Notes: generated by a model not told the origin, from the sequence alone. Shown: positions 25,201-36,236, numbered from the stretch's first letter. The stretch is 64,000 bases of DNA from Hyposmocoma kahamanoa (GCF_003589595.1 NW_020653415.1:392375-456374), one strand, 5' to 3'. Translations and numbers: made by a program.

Positions 25201-27262
25201 AAATAGGTAAGGTGGCAGTACTTCCCTGGACGAACTCTTTTTCAAGGAGCTCTACTGCTACCTCCTCGTCTAGGGCCTAAATGTAAAATGCTGGGTCGCC
25301 GAGGACTTCAAAAATTAGAAGTCTAGAAGAATGGTTCATAATTTAGTGGTTACGCTATGTAACAAATGTTTCTGTTTCTGGTTTGAGATTATTGGTTTCT
25401 GCTTAATTGAGCCGCTAAAAGATAACAATTATAATGCTTACGCTCATAGCCCCGTACTAGGGAAACCCTGTATCGCAGGTGCCATGGCCACACACATAGA
25501 CAACCATAAATTACAGCCAAACTCATGAAATAAATGTAGGCCATACAAATATTTCTCCCGGCCCGGGAATCGAACCCAGGACCTCTGCGTGGCAGGCCAG
25601 CAAGGTAACCTTACGGTCACGGAGGCAGTTTATGAGGCAGAAAAGAGTAGCTTTTGTGGCTGTCACGTAAGCAGCGGTATTTACGGAGCTGCCTAATTTA
25701 CATAGCTACATAGAGGTATTTACAAAATCTAGAATTTGTAAATTCTTTGTACGTCACCTATTTGTAGAATTTTGATTGAACGGTACTATTAATTTGAAAT
25801 ATACCTTTTTGTCATTGAATAAAGAGAAACTCGAAAAGAAGGACGGCGAAAGCTGACTCAATAATTATAAAATCAACGAAGAGCTGTTTATGGACTTATA
25901 TAATTAGTATAATTTTACGTTTATAGTTCATGCCTAGTTATCAATATATTTTTGTACATTTTTAGAAGTCGGGAATAAGGAAATTTTAAAACAATGTATT
26001 TTAGAATAGACGCAAGAACACAACACAGGCAACGTTCTTGTACGTAAGTTTCATTTTAAGCATGTTTGAATGTTTATCTACTCAAAGTATTGGTTATTTT
26101 ATAGTCCATACTTAAAACATTAAAGCCATAAAATACCTAATCAAATAATCAATTAAACGTAATGACACAAACTAAAAAACAAAACGCAAGGTGACAAAAA
26201 TGTTTAGACGACAATATTTAAGTGAGTGATAAGAAAGATATCAAAGGGACGTTTTGACAAGAGGCCTCTTGCCAATGTCACATTGAGATTGAGAACAGTG
26301 TAACCATTTGTGGTAGATTTCTACCATTTGGGGAGATTTAATATTTATTCATTTTTATCTGGCAGAACATGTTAACATTGTATTAAATGTGTCAGATTTT
26401 GGCAGATTTGGGAATATTCAGCAAGTTCTTTATTATTTTTGGTAACAAACTTAAAACTTATTGTTTTCTGCTACTAGAATAAATATCTGAAGCGAAATAC
26501 AGGACAATGTTATAAACAAAACCTGTATCAAATTTTTTGATTCTTTGATAATGAATCACAAGTATTGATAGGTCTCTTTAATGCACGTCGTCACAAACAC
26601 TAGGTCACAAAATACAAGGGACTTCGCCAGCCTTCTTTGTAGGTTTCCTTAATGATACGCAAATTCCAACTTTTCGTTGTCCTGGCCATAAAAACATACT
26701 TTTATTAGGGTAATAAACTTTGTCATGTTTTGATTTTAGAACCATTTAGAAAACAATATTGATAACTCAGAAACTAGCGTAAAAAAAAACGGATATCGCT
26801 TGTACATCTAGAGATAAAATGACACTTCGGACACCTGACATTTTGGACCGTCATTTCTCGGATTCGGAACAGCAGGGGGTCTACTCTCGATCTGCGTCCG
26901 CCATCAGTCCGAAACAATTACTGTCAAATAAGTAATATTCGACCAAGTTAAAGGACAGGTATCAAGTATGAAGCTTCATTCGCATCACGCGTCTTTTCAT
27001 TTGGTCCAGTATTGCTTTGTAATTGTTTCGGAGGGAAGTCGGACGGAGATCGAGAGTAGACCCCTGATACGAATCGGATGTAGCGCGCAAACGCTCTTAC
27101 GTTACGTTACGTTACGGTGTTAATTGTGCATTTGTTCCGTCCAGGGGAACGTTCAGAATGGAGCGCGAAGACGGGTACACGTTCGACTGTCGCATCCCGC
27201 CCTTCTCGCTGGAGAGCAAGCCCGACGACGCGTCGCCCACTGCGCCTGCGCAGGGAACATGA
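16286..27262 (+). CDS. POLDIP2: DNA polymerase delta-interacting protein 2 (mitochondrial, YccV + ApaG domains)
   Basis: Six coding exons: 16286-16374, 16448-16727, 18960-19137, 22556-22719, 24564-24769 and 27145-27262. All phases fit and give 344 aa (human 368). The N-terminus (MEILIRRVSPNTIRLTASRI) is Arg-rich like a mitochondrial presequence. The YccV-like part includes AGKYDTGQLILHKVFGYRGV, LFPWLARVYDRD and KGRTHTFYQVLIDTRDAPYI. The middle has LYAIPGLDYVAHDDILPYTS. The C-terminal ApaG/DUF525 fold shows ETTEGVRVTVIPFYMGSRES, GTLETVRGRGVVGQEPVL and AFQYSSHVSLQAPSGHMWGT. Human POLDIP2 is mainly a matrix protein linked to ClpXP and lipoylation, with reported nuclear roles at PCNA and DNA polymerases. 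An upstream ATG at 16278 reads into a stop after six codons, so 16286 is the chosen start. Introns 3, 4 and 5 are long and full of transposons. Confidence 0.95.
17724..17876. repeat. 58-bp perfect-arm hairpin in POLDIP2 intron 2
   Basis: The left arm 17724-17781 begins TAGGAAATGAAACTATTTTT. The right arm 17819-17876 is its reverse complement, by eye without mismatch. The 37-base loop holds CCGACGTTTCGGGCCCTTTA. It is a member of the family also seen at 1, 9335 and 46430, but only here are both arms intact. Confidence 0.9.
19192..19413. mobile_element. MITE with 22-bp TIRs in POLDIP2 intron 3
   Basis: The left end GCCTTACTTTCTCAAACTCG is mirrored at the right end. ATT flanks both sides, a possible 3-bp target duplication. 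The body is 222 bp and non-coding. Confidence 0.8.
19755..19985. repeat. foldback repeat with internal ACATTACAGGCGAGAATG units
   Basis: The left CCTCACCGCGAACATTCGCC matches the right CGAATGCTCGTGGTGA in inverted form. ACATTACAGGCGAGAATG occurs twice in tandem near 19830-19860. The open frame over it is not a gene. Confidence 0.6.
19988..20095 (+). mobile_element. tRNA-headed SINE (family B), degenerate
   Basis: CTTAACTCAGTTGGGAGAGC resembles a tRNA box A. The tail is TGTTCGATCTTTGTATTAAT followed by AATAATAAC, shared with 41120 (reverse) and 38729. Confidence 0.55.
20170..20365 (+). repeat. dispersed repeat C (AGGGAAGTACTGCCACC ... TGTTATGGACAG)
   Basis: It contains AGAGTTCGTCCAGGGAAGTA, then GGGACTTGTCAACTTATGTC and TGCAACTGTTATGGACAG. 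Other copies or parts are at 24377, 24800, 25095, 42390, 48560 and 63155. It is non-coding, and SINE or LINE tail status is undecided. Confidence 0.65.
20940..21063. other. CpG-dense island in POLDIP2 intron 3
   Basis: About 120 bp is packed with GCGCGGGGCGCGGGG-like sequence inside an AT-rich intron. The + frame is open for roughly 50 codons, but I recognise no protein and see no matching splice sites. It may be repeat sequence or an unannotated promoter or exon. Confidence 0.45.
21168..21634 (+). mobile_element. P-element-like short transposon with THAP exon, copy 2
   Basis: The right end is TTTCTGGTTATATACTCGATG. The left end is degraded but keeps ACGAAATAAGGGCCAT. The exon 21330-21409 is open: MPCYSIRWCGKNSKTSNYKT followed by NGITVH, then CG|GTAATT as donor. 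This is the first C-x4-C pair and start of a THAP zinc finger. It sits in POLDIP2 intron 3. Confidence 0.75.
22189..22446 (+). repeat. AACCGACTTCAAAA dispersed repeat
   Basis: It begins AACCGACTTCAAAAGTTTGT and ends TTTGAAGCCGGTTAAAAA. Relatives are at 39750-39942 and 40225-40445. This repeat is widespread in Lepidoptera and supports the host assignment. Confidence 0.7.
22775..22850 (+). repeat. tRNA-like SINE head, decayed
   Basis: GCGATAACTCAGTGGGAGAA is followed by GCCGACAGTTAGAATCC, which fit a box A and a damaged box B. It cannot be a functional tRNA because the acceptor stem does not pair. Confidence 0.5.
22999..23812 (-). mobile_element. TIR transposon with GGCGAGGCGAGACGAG ends, copy 1
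   Basis: The left end AAGGATGCTTTTCGACCGGC leads into GACGAGACGAGGCGAGGCG. The right end inverts it (TCTCGTCTCGCTTCGCCGGT, then GGCAAACACACCTTA). On the minus strand a frame at 23509-23249 reads WWKWSVLTRTYETRIEIFVG and ends SINREVVEYV. A related frame occurs in the copy at 51359. The superfamily is not settled; TA or TAA flanks are possible. Confidence 0.7.
24071..24362. mobile_element. foldback MITE (family D), copy 1
   Basis: The left ATCGCACATGAGACCAAATA and right TATTTGATCTCATGTGCGAT are inverted. AATTGTGGAATTGAGAAATC is likewise inverted inside. The centre is an ATATATAATAATTAC array. A second copy is at 35483. It is in POLDIP2 intron 4. Confidence 0.8.
24377..24450 (+). repeat. dispersed repeat C, 3' fragment
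   Basis: TGTTATGGACAGGCATGTAG leads to TGTTCGTCCCGTCACGTGAT and an A-rich end, the 3' part of repeat C. Confidence 0.65.
24800..25076 (+). repeat. dispersed repeat C, near full length
   Basis: It runs from CTTGTGAAAGAGTGCGTTCA through GGGACTTGTCAACTTATGTC to TCGTCCCGTCATTTGGTATC and a short A tail. It begins about 30 bp after POLDIP2 exon 5. Confidence 0.7.
25095..25262 (-). repeat. dispersed repeat C, inverted partner
   Basis: The AAACAGGAACGCAGTAATGC and GGCAGTACTTCCCTGGACGA blocks are in reverse orientation to the copy ending at 25076, making a large imperfect inverted pair inside POLDIP2 intron 5. Confidence 0.65.
25437..25629 (-). mobile_element. tRNA-derived SINE (family A), copy 3
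   Basis: CATAGCCCCGTACTAGGGAA to CCCGGGAATCGAACCCAGGA and CACGGAGGCAG. It is full length, in POLDIP2 intron 5. Confidence 0.85.
26875..27055. mobile_element. MITE-B with ~25-bp TIRs, just before POLDIP2 exon 6
   Basis: The left GGGGTCTACTCTCGATCTGC and right GATCGAGAGTAGACCCC are inverted. The core holds CCGAAACAATTACTGTCAAA and GTAATTGTTTCGGAGG. Other copies: the centre of the 3945 palindrome, 59505, and the window end. Confidence 0.8.
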
Positions 27263-27504
27263 CCAACATAGTCAATATTCTACGCTTCTTTGTATAGGTA
27301 CCGAATTCGAACTTCAATTGTGACGTCATATTTTTTGTGACAAGGTGTACTGGAATACATCGTTGCAAATTTTTGTCTTGTTTTTGAGGCAATGTTATTT
27401 CTTATCTTAAAAATGTCGCCAATAATTCTTGAAACATTTTTGATCTTTGTATGTTGTAAATCTCAAAGAGATTTCATCATAGTTCTGCAACTAATTAAGT
27501 CAAT

Positions 27505-28256
27505 TTGTGCATAATAATTTGTGTCATGCCATACAGCCACGCCACCTTTTTTTTCATTACGATATTACCCAGTGTAATGTACGCCTAACGTACATGATGT
27601 GCATGTATTTTTTGTGAATATACTACTTTTAGTTTAAAAGCATAAACAATTACGGTGGCGTTGCTACGGAGCATGCTTTGTTGACGCCACCTATTAATAC
27701 TTGTAAATGCATTTTTGGCTATTTTTCTGAATTTAGCCAATATACAAACGCTGTGTATTAATTACGTACATATGAAAAAGTAGTAGTAAAATGATGTAGT
27801 TTTCCTATCATTCATTCATCATATGTTATGTTTGCGAAGCGCCTATCAATAATGTACGACCAAATTGTTATGCAATAGTTTGTCGAAGTGAATATGAAAG
27901 TGTTTCATTATTATAAAATATGACAATTGAAATGTAGCAGAATGAATTTACATTTCGCCTATTTTTACTATAAATGTATATAATACACTGCGTTTTTACA
28001 TTGCCTAAAATCAGAAAAATAGCTAAAATTGCATTTATAAGTATTAATAATAGGCGGCGTGGCTACAAGGCATCGTCGTTAACAAAGCCACCGTAATTGT
28101 ATTTTTCTTCTTTTAAACTAAAAGTAGTACATTAAAAATAAATACATGTACATCATGTTCGTTAGCCGTAAAGTGGATAATATCGTAATAAAAAAAATAG
28201 GGTGGCGTGGACAGCCATGCTACATAGGTAGCATGACACAATAACTTTATTATATT
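27505..28256. mobile_element. 750-bp foldback transposon downstream of POLDIP2
   Basis: Two imperfect arms of about 240 bp, 27505-27745 and 28000-28256, are inverted. Matching pieces include TTTGTGTCATGCCATACAGC against its reverse near 28235, ACTACTTTTAGTTTAAAAG, and CAATTACGGTGGC. There is no transposase frame. Confidence 0.8.
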
Positions 28257-28290
28257 TCGAAGGGTGGTAAGTGATTTTTTTTTTCCAAAT

Positions 28291-28559
28291 ATAATCATGG
28301 ACATATTTAGAGGAACGCAAAAAAATATTGAATTATTATAATGTTAATATGACCCACTGGCAGTATATACCAGTACGTTTAATTTGAAAAATAAATGATG
28401 TCAATCGCCTTTTGATTTCGATTAAACGTTCTGGTATATGTGGCCAGAACGTTTAATTTGAAAGAATAATGATGTCGTTCGAACGTTCTGGCATAAATGT
28501 AGCCAGTGGTTCATAATTCAACCTTTATGAGTTCCTCTAAATATATCCATGAGTGTATA
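28291..28559. mobile_element. foldback MITE with TAATCATGGACATATTTAGA ends
   Basis: The ends ATAATCATGGACATATTTAG and the inverted TCTAAATATATCCATGAGTG flank internal inverted blocks containing AACGTTCTGG. A similar end-like piece, AATCATGGACATATGTACAG, is at 56681. Confidence 0.75.
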
Positions 28560-28676
28560 ACGTATCCAAGACGTCTTTAACGGTAAATGTTGATAATTTA
28601 GATGTCTCACTGCAGAATTTCAAAGAACTGATGTCTTGTAGTTACTACCGAAGACAAATATAGATGTGTAAACTTG

Positions 28677-28988
28677 TCAGTCTAAAGACAGTGTGTGGGT
28701 AGCTTTCAACATTTTTCTTAATTGACACCTTATGTCACTTAATTGACCGCCACGGCTACAAACGCATTTCTCGGTCTTGAATATTCTGTGGTGCTCTATC
28801 AAGTGTCCTAAGGCATGATGTAAATTTTTTTCCTGGGTCTGGTCTAAAGAGACGACCCACCCTGTTATGTCACAGCGGTATTGACAAACTAGTTTTATTG
28901 TAGAATCTATAGTCCAGTTAATTTGATCGTTTTCAATTACTTCTAGCGTCAAGCACAACTTGTGAGCGTTCCAAATTGACTTGATTCA
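28677..28988 (-). CDS. unrecognised open frame, about 100 codons
   Basis: The frame is open from just after a stop at ~28985 and ends at a stop at 28677. It is moderately Cys/His-rich (VCQYRCDITGW, GHLIEHHRIFKTEKCVCSRG). I recognise no family. There is no good initiator ATG near its start and no strong polypyrimidine acceptor. It could be a decayed gene piece, a transposon remnant or chance. Confidence 0.2.
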
Positions 28989-30951
28989 TACCGAATTTTA
29001 TAAACTTGAGGCTTGAGTCGAGCGGCTTGACCGCTACTAAACACCCGGATTTGTATCATTTTGACTTATAATGTTTTTTTAGTTTGGACGCATTCACATA
29101 ATACGTGTTGTATTAAAACGTATGTTAGTAAGGCTTTTTTACATAACATTCTATGTAACATAAATGAATTTGATTGGTGATATTCATAGCGGCCACCTTG
29201 TCACTTATTCGTATAGCTTCTAGGAATGTAAAATCTGTTTGTTCCCCTTGTGTTTATCAAAATAAATTGACATAAAGGTATGCCATAATCACATAATTTA
29301 TATTATGAATTTATGGGCACAAATATAAACAAATTAAAAAGAAAATTACTTTTTAAGTATATCTCTAAATAATTTTAATTTTTTGAATGAAAGTTACAGG
29401 AGACATGTTGTACCTTTACACAAAACAGAGAATATTTTCAAATATCCGTTTCGAGAACAGAATGATGCAAAAATTATAAAACAAAAATACGCATGCATGT
29501 GCATGGAACAAATAGTTATTGCATTTAAGCTATAGAATAAAGATTTTTGACATACAAACGCGGTGATGAAAAACTGTATCTTACATTTTTTATACATAAT
29601 AACACTTTAGTACTGGAACATGTGGAATGTATTGTCATGAAAATAAATGTTTTGCATCGAAAAAATTGGTAGAGGCCATTTTTTCCCTTTTTTTTCATGA
29701 ACGTGATGTTGGGGTAAAATATTTTTCATGAGATCTGTCAACATCGTATGGATATATTTTAATTTTTATCTGTGAACTATTTCAATCCGTTTACGAACCA
29801 CGGCTGCACAGGTATAATTAGGTACTTAGTTTTAATTATGCGTTTATAATGTACCTTATTTGGACTTCCTAGAGGTTCAAAGCGCGTTATAGACGTTCCG
29901 ATTTTGTTGGCAATAGAAAGAACTGCATAAATGACAAGATGTATAGCATTATTGTCAAAATTGTCACCGCGTTTCACAAAAAAGCTATCTCACACACGTC
30001 TGTTTGGAAGTCCTGCAGTTCCCACTGATGCTTCTTTTTTATTGAAAAATTCCTCTTTTGTTGCCCAACAAATTGGAATTTCTGTAAGGCCATGTATAAA
30101 AATTACATTCTGTTGCTCAATTAAATTTTGTTAAAATTCACCATGTTGCCCTGATTTTCGCCTTTTTTGTTTGTTAGTAAAGGACAATCATGTCGATTAA
30201 AGCGGCGCATTCAATGTTCTACAATTTCAAAGTGCTATTTTAAATCGTTGCATAGATATTGTATTAACGCTTTAGTGATTGTATTGATTGACGATCATTT
30301 CGTCTATCGATCATGAAGTCTATTTCTCGAATATATAGTCAAACCTTACACGCTACGTAGACAATGTTCTTTTATATAATGCTGAGCTATTTAAATCCTG
30401 TACAAATTGATTTGTACGCGATTTTTTTGCTTCGCAGAGCAAGAACGTCGTTTGCGTAGCACTGTTAGAGTACGTTTGTTACTGGTACGTATGTCTTTTG
30501 TCAGTCAATTTTGTAAAACAGTGAATGCCGCGCTTTAGCTTTGGTGAGCAACAGAATGTTTCAGTTGCAGAATTTAAATAAAATATGACGTCACTTTTGA
30601 TGAAAATTATTGTGATGAAGTGTTATTCTTTTTTGGATATTTTTAACTAGTAGACTGTAATCGCTAGTAAATTAAAGTGAGACACTGTTAAAGCTTTATT
30701 TATTGTGTTAGATAGAATATAATGATACAATTTTGTTCATTACATCCCGTTTTCTTAAGAGTTGAAATTCCTTAGACATTTTAAAATAAACAATTTAGAT
30801 CTGTAATACATTGCAGTATTCTACGTCTTCTCGTTTCATTTTGACGTATCCTTATCCAAAAGAAGTGAATAGCAAAGCGACTGGAAGGGTGTATTTACAT
30901 CTCGATATACATAGTGTTATTTTTTAATGGTGCAATATGGGGAAATCCGAA

Positions 30952-31351
30952 NNNNNNNNNNNNNNNNNNNNNNNNNNNNNNNNNNNNNNNNNNNNNNNNN
31001 NNNNNNNNNNNNNNNNNNNNNNNNNNNNNNNNNNNNNNNNNNNNNNNNNNNNNNNNNNNNNNNNNNNNNNNNNNNNNNNNNNNNNNNNNNNNNNNNNNNN
31101 NNNNNNNNNNNNNNNNNNNNNNNNNNNNNNNNNNNNNNNNNNNNNNNNNNNNNNNNNNNNNNNNNNNNNNNNNNNNNNNNNNNNNNNNNNNNNNNNNNNN
31201 NNNNNNNNNNNNNNNNNNNNNNNNNNNNNNNNNNNNNNNNNNNNNNNNNNNNNNNNNNNNNNNNNNNNNNNNNNNNNNNNNNNNNNNNNNNNNNNNNNNN
31301 NNNNNNNNNNNNNNNNNNNNNNNNNNNNNNNNNNNNNNNNNNNNNNNNNNN
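30952..31351. other. assembly gap (400 N)
   Basis: Exactly 400 unknown bases. The three long open frames that cross it are artefacts of the N run. Anything in 30.9-31.4 kb cannot be judged. Confidence 0.99.
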
Positions 31352-31708
31352 TACTAGTTCTTATTACTATTTTTGCATAATGTATAAATAAAATAACGCA
31401 ATAAATTGTAAATTTTACTACGCCATTGGAAGGTTTGCTTGAACTTATAGCACAGGTTTTCCTTTTTAAGTACCAGTGGTCATATCTACTGATACTTACT
31501 TACTGTACATACATGTTGTATTATTATTATGGCAAATAAATTTATTATTAAGTAGTTGTAAAATTAATATAGTAGAAAAATACTAGAATAAGATAGTTTA
31601 GTCCTTTATTTTACTTTTAAAAAAATTCAGACTACTTTTTAATCGACTTCAAATATTAAAATTATTGTCCTTCCAGTAAAATGAGCTTATTATATAACCT
31701 CTTTTTAT

Positions 31709-31915
31709 AATAACGCACATACTCAACATAGCCCCGCACTAGGGAAACCCTGTGTCGCGGGTGCCATGGACACACACATAGACAACCACAAATTACACTC
31801 AAACTCACGAGAGAAATAAATGTACGCCATACACACATTTCTTCTGGCCTGGGAATCGAACCTAGGACCTCTGCATGGCAGTCCGGCATGGTAACCGTTC
31901 GGCGACGGAGCCAGT
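31709..31915 (-). mobile_element. tRNA-derived SINE (family A), copy 4
   Basis: It is complete, from CTCAACATAGCCCCGCACTA to GGTAACCGTTCGGCGACGGA, with box B GGTTCGATTCCC on the minus strand. Confidence 0.85.
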
Positions 31916-33495
31916 CAATCTTTTTGTAATAGAAGATCTTATCGATTTATTTAAATAATGAAAACGCACCTCAATATACATATGAACTTGCGACTGTCTT
32001 AATTAATTTTACTAGATGGTTTTCTGTTGGTAATTGATCAAATTGTTGAATGGCAGGACAAATGAAAATGTTACTTCTGACAAAATATGGTAAAATCTTA
32101 TTAATCAGAAGAGGTTCACTTAATGATGGCCGCGTGTGAAATTTTTGTTATTTGTTTATTATTTCTCGAATATCTAACTCCGTTTATTTGGATAGCATCT
32201 TAGGTGGGATAAACTAGACCACGTTCTTCCTCGAAAGCAACGAACTCATACGTATGACCAACTCCAGGTTTTTGTAAAGACAGCGCACTGTTAATTCTTG
32301 GCATTATATATGTTTTTCTATTACACGTAATAATTAAATAATAGTACTATACTCGGACACTAACTCTATATTCGGACATTCGAGGCAACGTGCTGCAATA
32401 ATTATCGCAATTATAGATACTACAAAACTGAAAAAAAAAAAGAAACGTTACTAAACATTATAACAAAAGAGTTATAGAATATTTTTATAATATTACTATT
32501 TTAAGGTCACAATAATTTTCGTCCCTTTGTTTTCAAAATCGATCAGAATTGAGAACAGTGTTGCCTAACGTATAAATCACAAAATGTTAAATTTGGCCAA
32601 AAAAATGTACAAGCGGCCGTACCACAGAAACTGAATGCATTATGCAAAAGTGCGTTCGTTCTATATTCATGGCGTATGAACAAAGGATCACAAATATATC
32701 GCACCAAATAAAAGCCGCAATGTATTACAAATGAGGCATATACTGGGTTGCATTTTGTTTTCTCGAAATTCATACAAAACTAAAATAATTCGTTTTAAAA
32801 TAAATTATGCATCTTCTGATTACAAAATCACTTGCCCGTGGAAGGAAACGTCCCTGTTTACCCGTTTACCCAAAGTTATGGTGCTTTTGCAGTTTATAAT
32901 GGCACAATTATGTATTTTTCGCGTTTTCGACTGATGTTTATCTACGATAACGGTCGAGCGCGTTCTGAAGTGTAGCGGCGGCGGCAAGTGAGTGAATTTC
33001 ACTTACTTTGGGCACGTGAAGTACGTACACTTGCGGCGTCTATCTAGATATATGTCTGTGTCCATTATGCTGAAAAAACAGTCTAGCGCGTTTAATAATT
33101 AATTTCCGCAGCAGTGCACGGTCAACTTTTTAAACCGATTATTATTTACTAATTTTAAATAAACCACACGTTAAACATTATTAGGAAATATAGACCATTT
33201 TAAAAAAAGCAAAAAGTTAGATTATTTTTTGTTATTTTATTTCAGTAATGTGTTGTATATTGCACAGGAAAAAAATGGACAGTAATCTTTTTATCATTTT
33301 ATCCTGTATAGCAAGCAAAATTTATTGTTCTAAGTACCTACCATAAAATACCTACATAGAAAAGTGACAACTCTAGCAAAATTAATAAAAGCTTAACTCT
33401 CCCCTTTGCTGTCCCTTATGACCCCAATGAAGGGGTGAGATGGGATTACACATATTTTCGTGAATATTGCTAAAAATAACAATATTACTGGCTGA

Positions 33496-33670
33496 GGGTC
33501 GTATTCCAGAACTCTACTCAATACTCAAGTCAGGACTTGAGTATTGCAGTGAGCACTGAAAATCATACTCAAGTCCTTGCCATTAAGGTCGTATTTCCAA
33601 TGCTTGAAATCATACTCAAGTCTGCTTAAATCCTGACTTGAGCATTGAGTAGAGTTCTGGAATACGACCC
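33496..33670. mobile_element. MITE-A, complete copy
   Basis: GGGTCGTATTCCAGAACTCT at the left and GAGTTCTGGAATACGACCC at the right, 175 bp. Flanks are TGA and TAA, consistent with a degraded 3-bp TWA target as in PIF/Harbinger MITEs. Confidence 0.85.
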
Positions 33671-34527
33671 TAAGGTTTAAAAAAAATTAAATACAAGGTA
33701 CCGGAACAGGTTCTACCAGAATATAACAAAGTCCTAACATGAAGAAAGTGGTTATAATTGGTTAAAAGTTGTAAGTTGCAGTTAGGATAGGAGAGTTATT
33801 CATCCAAATAAACTACCCATTCTTTACTCTCCATTCGGAAATTGATTCTGAATGAGATATTGGGGATAGTGCAATTACACGTAACTAGCATTGGATTAGA
33901 GTTCTAATTTCTGTAATTTGGTGACCAAATACATTTCTTTTTATCAGTCCATAGATAATAAAAATGCTTACTGTCCAAAAATGAAAGTCGTAGCCAATAA
34001 AATATCAAAGTAATAACGTTAAACCCATCCTCTGTAAAATTCGGTTTAGTGAGAGCCTTTTACCAATGCTACTTACTCGGATTTGCACTGTCCCCGACGG
34101 TATGTAGTAAATTAATAGAAAATAAAATCTTACAATTTTGTTCTTTTTTTCATCTACCATTTGAGAGCTTGCATAAAGATTTCTTCCTTATTAAAAAAAC
34201 TGCATAGAGGGAAAACAAATATAATAAAACTTCAAAATACCACTAAGAGACCAACTTGAATTTAATCGAAGAACCACTACACAATCCACACTATTTCAAC
34301 CTGTACACGTTTGTACATGATTGTATTTAAATTATATTATTTATATACTATGTAACAAAAATAATCTACAAAATGATGTTATTTACATAAAAAGCATTGG
34401 AGAAAAATAGAGTGTAATAGAAAATTGTAGTCATTTTAAAATAAAATAATGCTCAATTGCACATTTAGCAACAAAAGTTACAAACACCATTTATATTAAA
34501 AGTAAACATTCTAATACTATTTTAGAG

Positions 34528-34683
34528 CGTAGTCATATGCGGTGCATTCAGATTGCTTCGCAGCTTCAAAATGGCAGTTAGGAACACGATTGCCTATTAG
34601 GATACACATCAACTGACAGACGTGTTTAGAGTTGTGATTAGTGGCGATGCTATCGCAATCGGAATGCAGTTCGTGTAACTACG
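34528..34683. mobile_element. short MITE with imperfect TIRs
   Basis: The left CGTAGTCATATGCGGTGCAT followed by TCAGATTGC pairs imperfectly with the right GCAATCGGAATGCAGTTCGT ending GTAACTACG. Confidence 0.55.
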
Positions 34684-34967
34684 TCCTTAAATATAACCGT
34701 TAGAACAAGCACTTTTGTTGACGAGTGTACACTTGAGTAAAATTTGTAGAAGTTACAAACTTTCTGGAATCAATACACGTACACTTCGCTATTACAACAC
34801 AATATTTTTCTGCAAAATTAATAAATAACTCTTCCCAAACTTACTATCTTACATATAACTTGACAACTAAAACAATAATTATATTTCTACTTCTTTTTTT
34901 AGATAAGCTTTTGATTTCACTATTGTTGGCAGTTTTACGAATATATTGGCCGTGAAACGAGTGCGGT

Positions 34968-35140
34968 TTATAGGTCGCGTAAAGGTGCCCCTGGATGGAC
35001 TGCGTTGTGACTTCTATGACTTTTCCTTACAGATTTCACGTTATATTTAGAACCAGCTTCTGGTATTTTTACTGTGTACAGTCGAATAAAATTTATATAT
35101 TGATTGTATAAAGTTGCAAAAGTCCTATTAACAGAACTAT
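34968..35140 (-). CDS. candidate orphan terminal exon 1
   Basis: A strong acceptor (AATTTTTTCTTTCAG) is followed by a phase-2 exon with 56 full codons then a stop. It reads SSVNRTFATLYNQYINFIRL then YTVKIPEAGSKYNVKSVRKS and ends APLRDL. I recognise no family. No upstream partner exon was found, and the gene, if real, would come from the right on the minus strand. It may also be a processed remnant or chance. Confidence 0.3.
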
Positions 35141-35300
35141 CTGAAAGAAAAAATTCCATAACATTCTCCACGGTATATGTTGGAACTAGATGCAATTACC
35201 AGTTAATGTTTCATTAATATTGAAATTAATTAAGCTCCCAGTCTTACGTCGAATTTACCGCGTAAGAACAAGACTGAGTTCGCTGAATCACGTTTGATTC

Positions 35301-35353
35301 GGTGCAAAATTATTTTCTATCCACATTCGGTGGATAGAAAATGATTTTGCACC
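35301..35353. repeat. hairpin with 23-bp arms
   Basis: GGTGCAAAATTATTTTCTAT plus CCA pairs with its reverse complement (one mismatch) across a 7-base loop, CATTCGG. Confidence 0.8.
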
Positions 35354-35482
35354 GTCACATATTGCTTAAGGTGGCTTATTTACGGTCTGTGCAGTCCTGT
35401 GCACTTGGAACTATTGTGATAAACCGTATTGTTCTGTTCCGTCGCCCAATACTTTTGCCACAAAATACCATTATTATGAAAT

Positions 35483-35770
35483 ATCGCACATGAAATAATT
35501 CAAAATTGATGGAATTGAGAAAACACGATTTGACAGTTCAAAAAGTTACTGAATGGATCTAATAAATTTCTCGTTTTTAAATGAATAACTAATTAATTAA
35601 TAAATGGGATTATTCATATATATAATAATATACATAAATAATCCCATTATTCCCAATAAGATTCATTCAGTACTTTCTTTTAAAATCTTTATTTAATTTT
35701 AAGACTTTTGTTCCAGAGAACATGCTACATATTTTTTTTTCAACTTTCAATTTCTCAATTCCACCATTTT
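35483..35770. mobile_element. foldback MITE (family D), copy 2
   Basis: It has ATCGCACATGAAATAATTCA, GATGGAATTGAGAAAACACG and AATAATCCCATTATTC, as in the copy at 24071. The right end is degraded by insertion or divergence. Confidence 0.65.
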
Positions 35771-36139
35771 AATGATATTAAAAACGTCATAATATCTTTA
35801 CACATTAATATACAAATCAGTAATATAGCTATGTACACATTTTAAAGGCACTTCAAGCTTGTTTTATATACTCTTTGGTGATACTGTCAGAAAAATAAAA
35901 CAATATTTCTTTAACAAGAAACAGATTCCTTTGGAGCACATTTGATAAAAGTTGTATACAATAATATGAAAATACGGAATTAATTACTAATTCTTAAGAC
36001 CTCGTATAGCGGATTGCGCTATGTAGCGCAGAAAGTCGGTTTTAATGTAGTGTAACCAACTTAGTAGGAAAATAATTACGACGACTGTTAACAACAAATT
36101 TCTTGGGAAGTAGTTTTTATTTTCGTGCAATAATTAATC

Positions 36140-36236
36140 GTCTGGCGCCGCTATTTTTCTCAGTTTCAGTCAGTTCAAGTGCCCTTCTGGAGTCCCTGTC
36201 AGATGTACCTAATTTTGCAAAATGGCGGCGCCAGAT
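36140..36236. repeat. 97-bp inverted repeat with GTCTGGCGCCGC ends
   Basis: TCTGGCGCCGCTATTTTT at the left and AAAATGGCGGCGCCAGA at the right. The body is GC-richer than its surroundings. It could be a very small MITE. Confidence 0.6.

Noticed and set aside
27095..27115. ACGTT tandem repeat before POLDIP2 exon 6
   Set aside because: Only about four units; trivial short repeat.
30914..31391. Three long overlapping open frames
   Set aside because: They run through the 400-N gap; the translation is all unknown residues.
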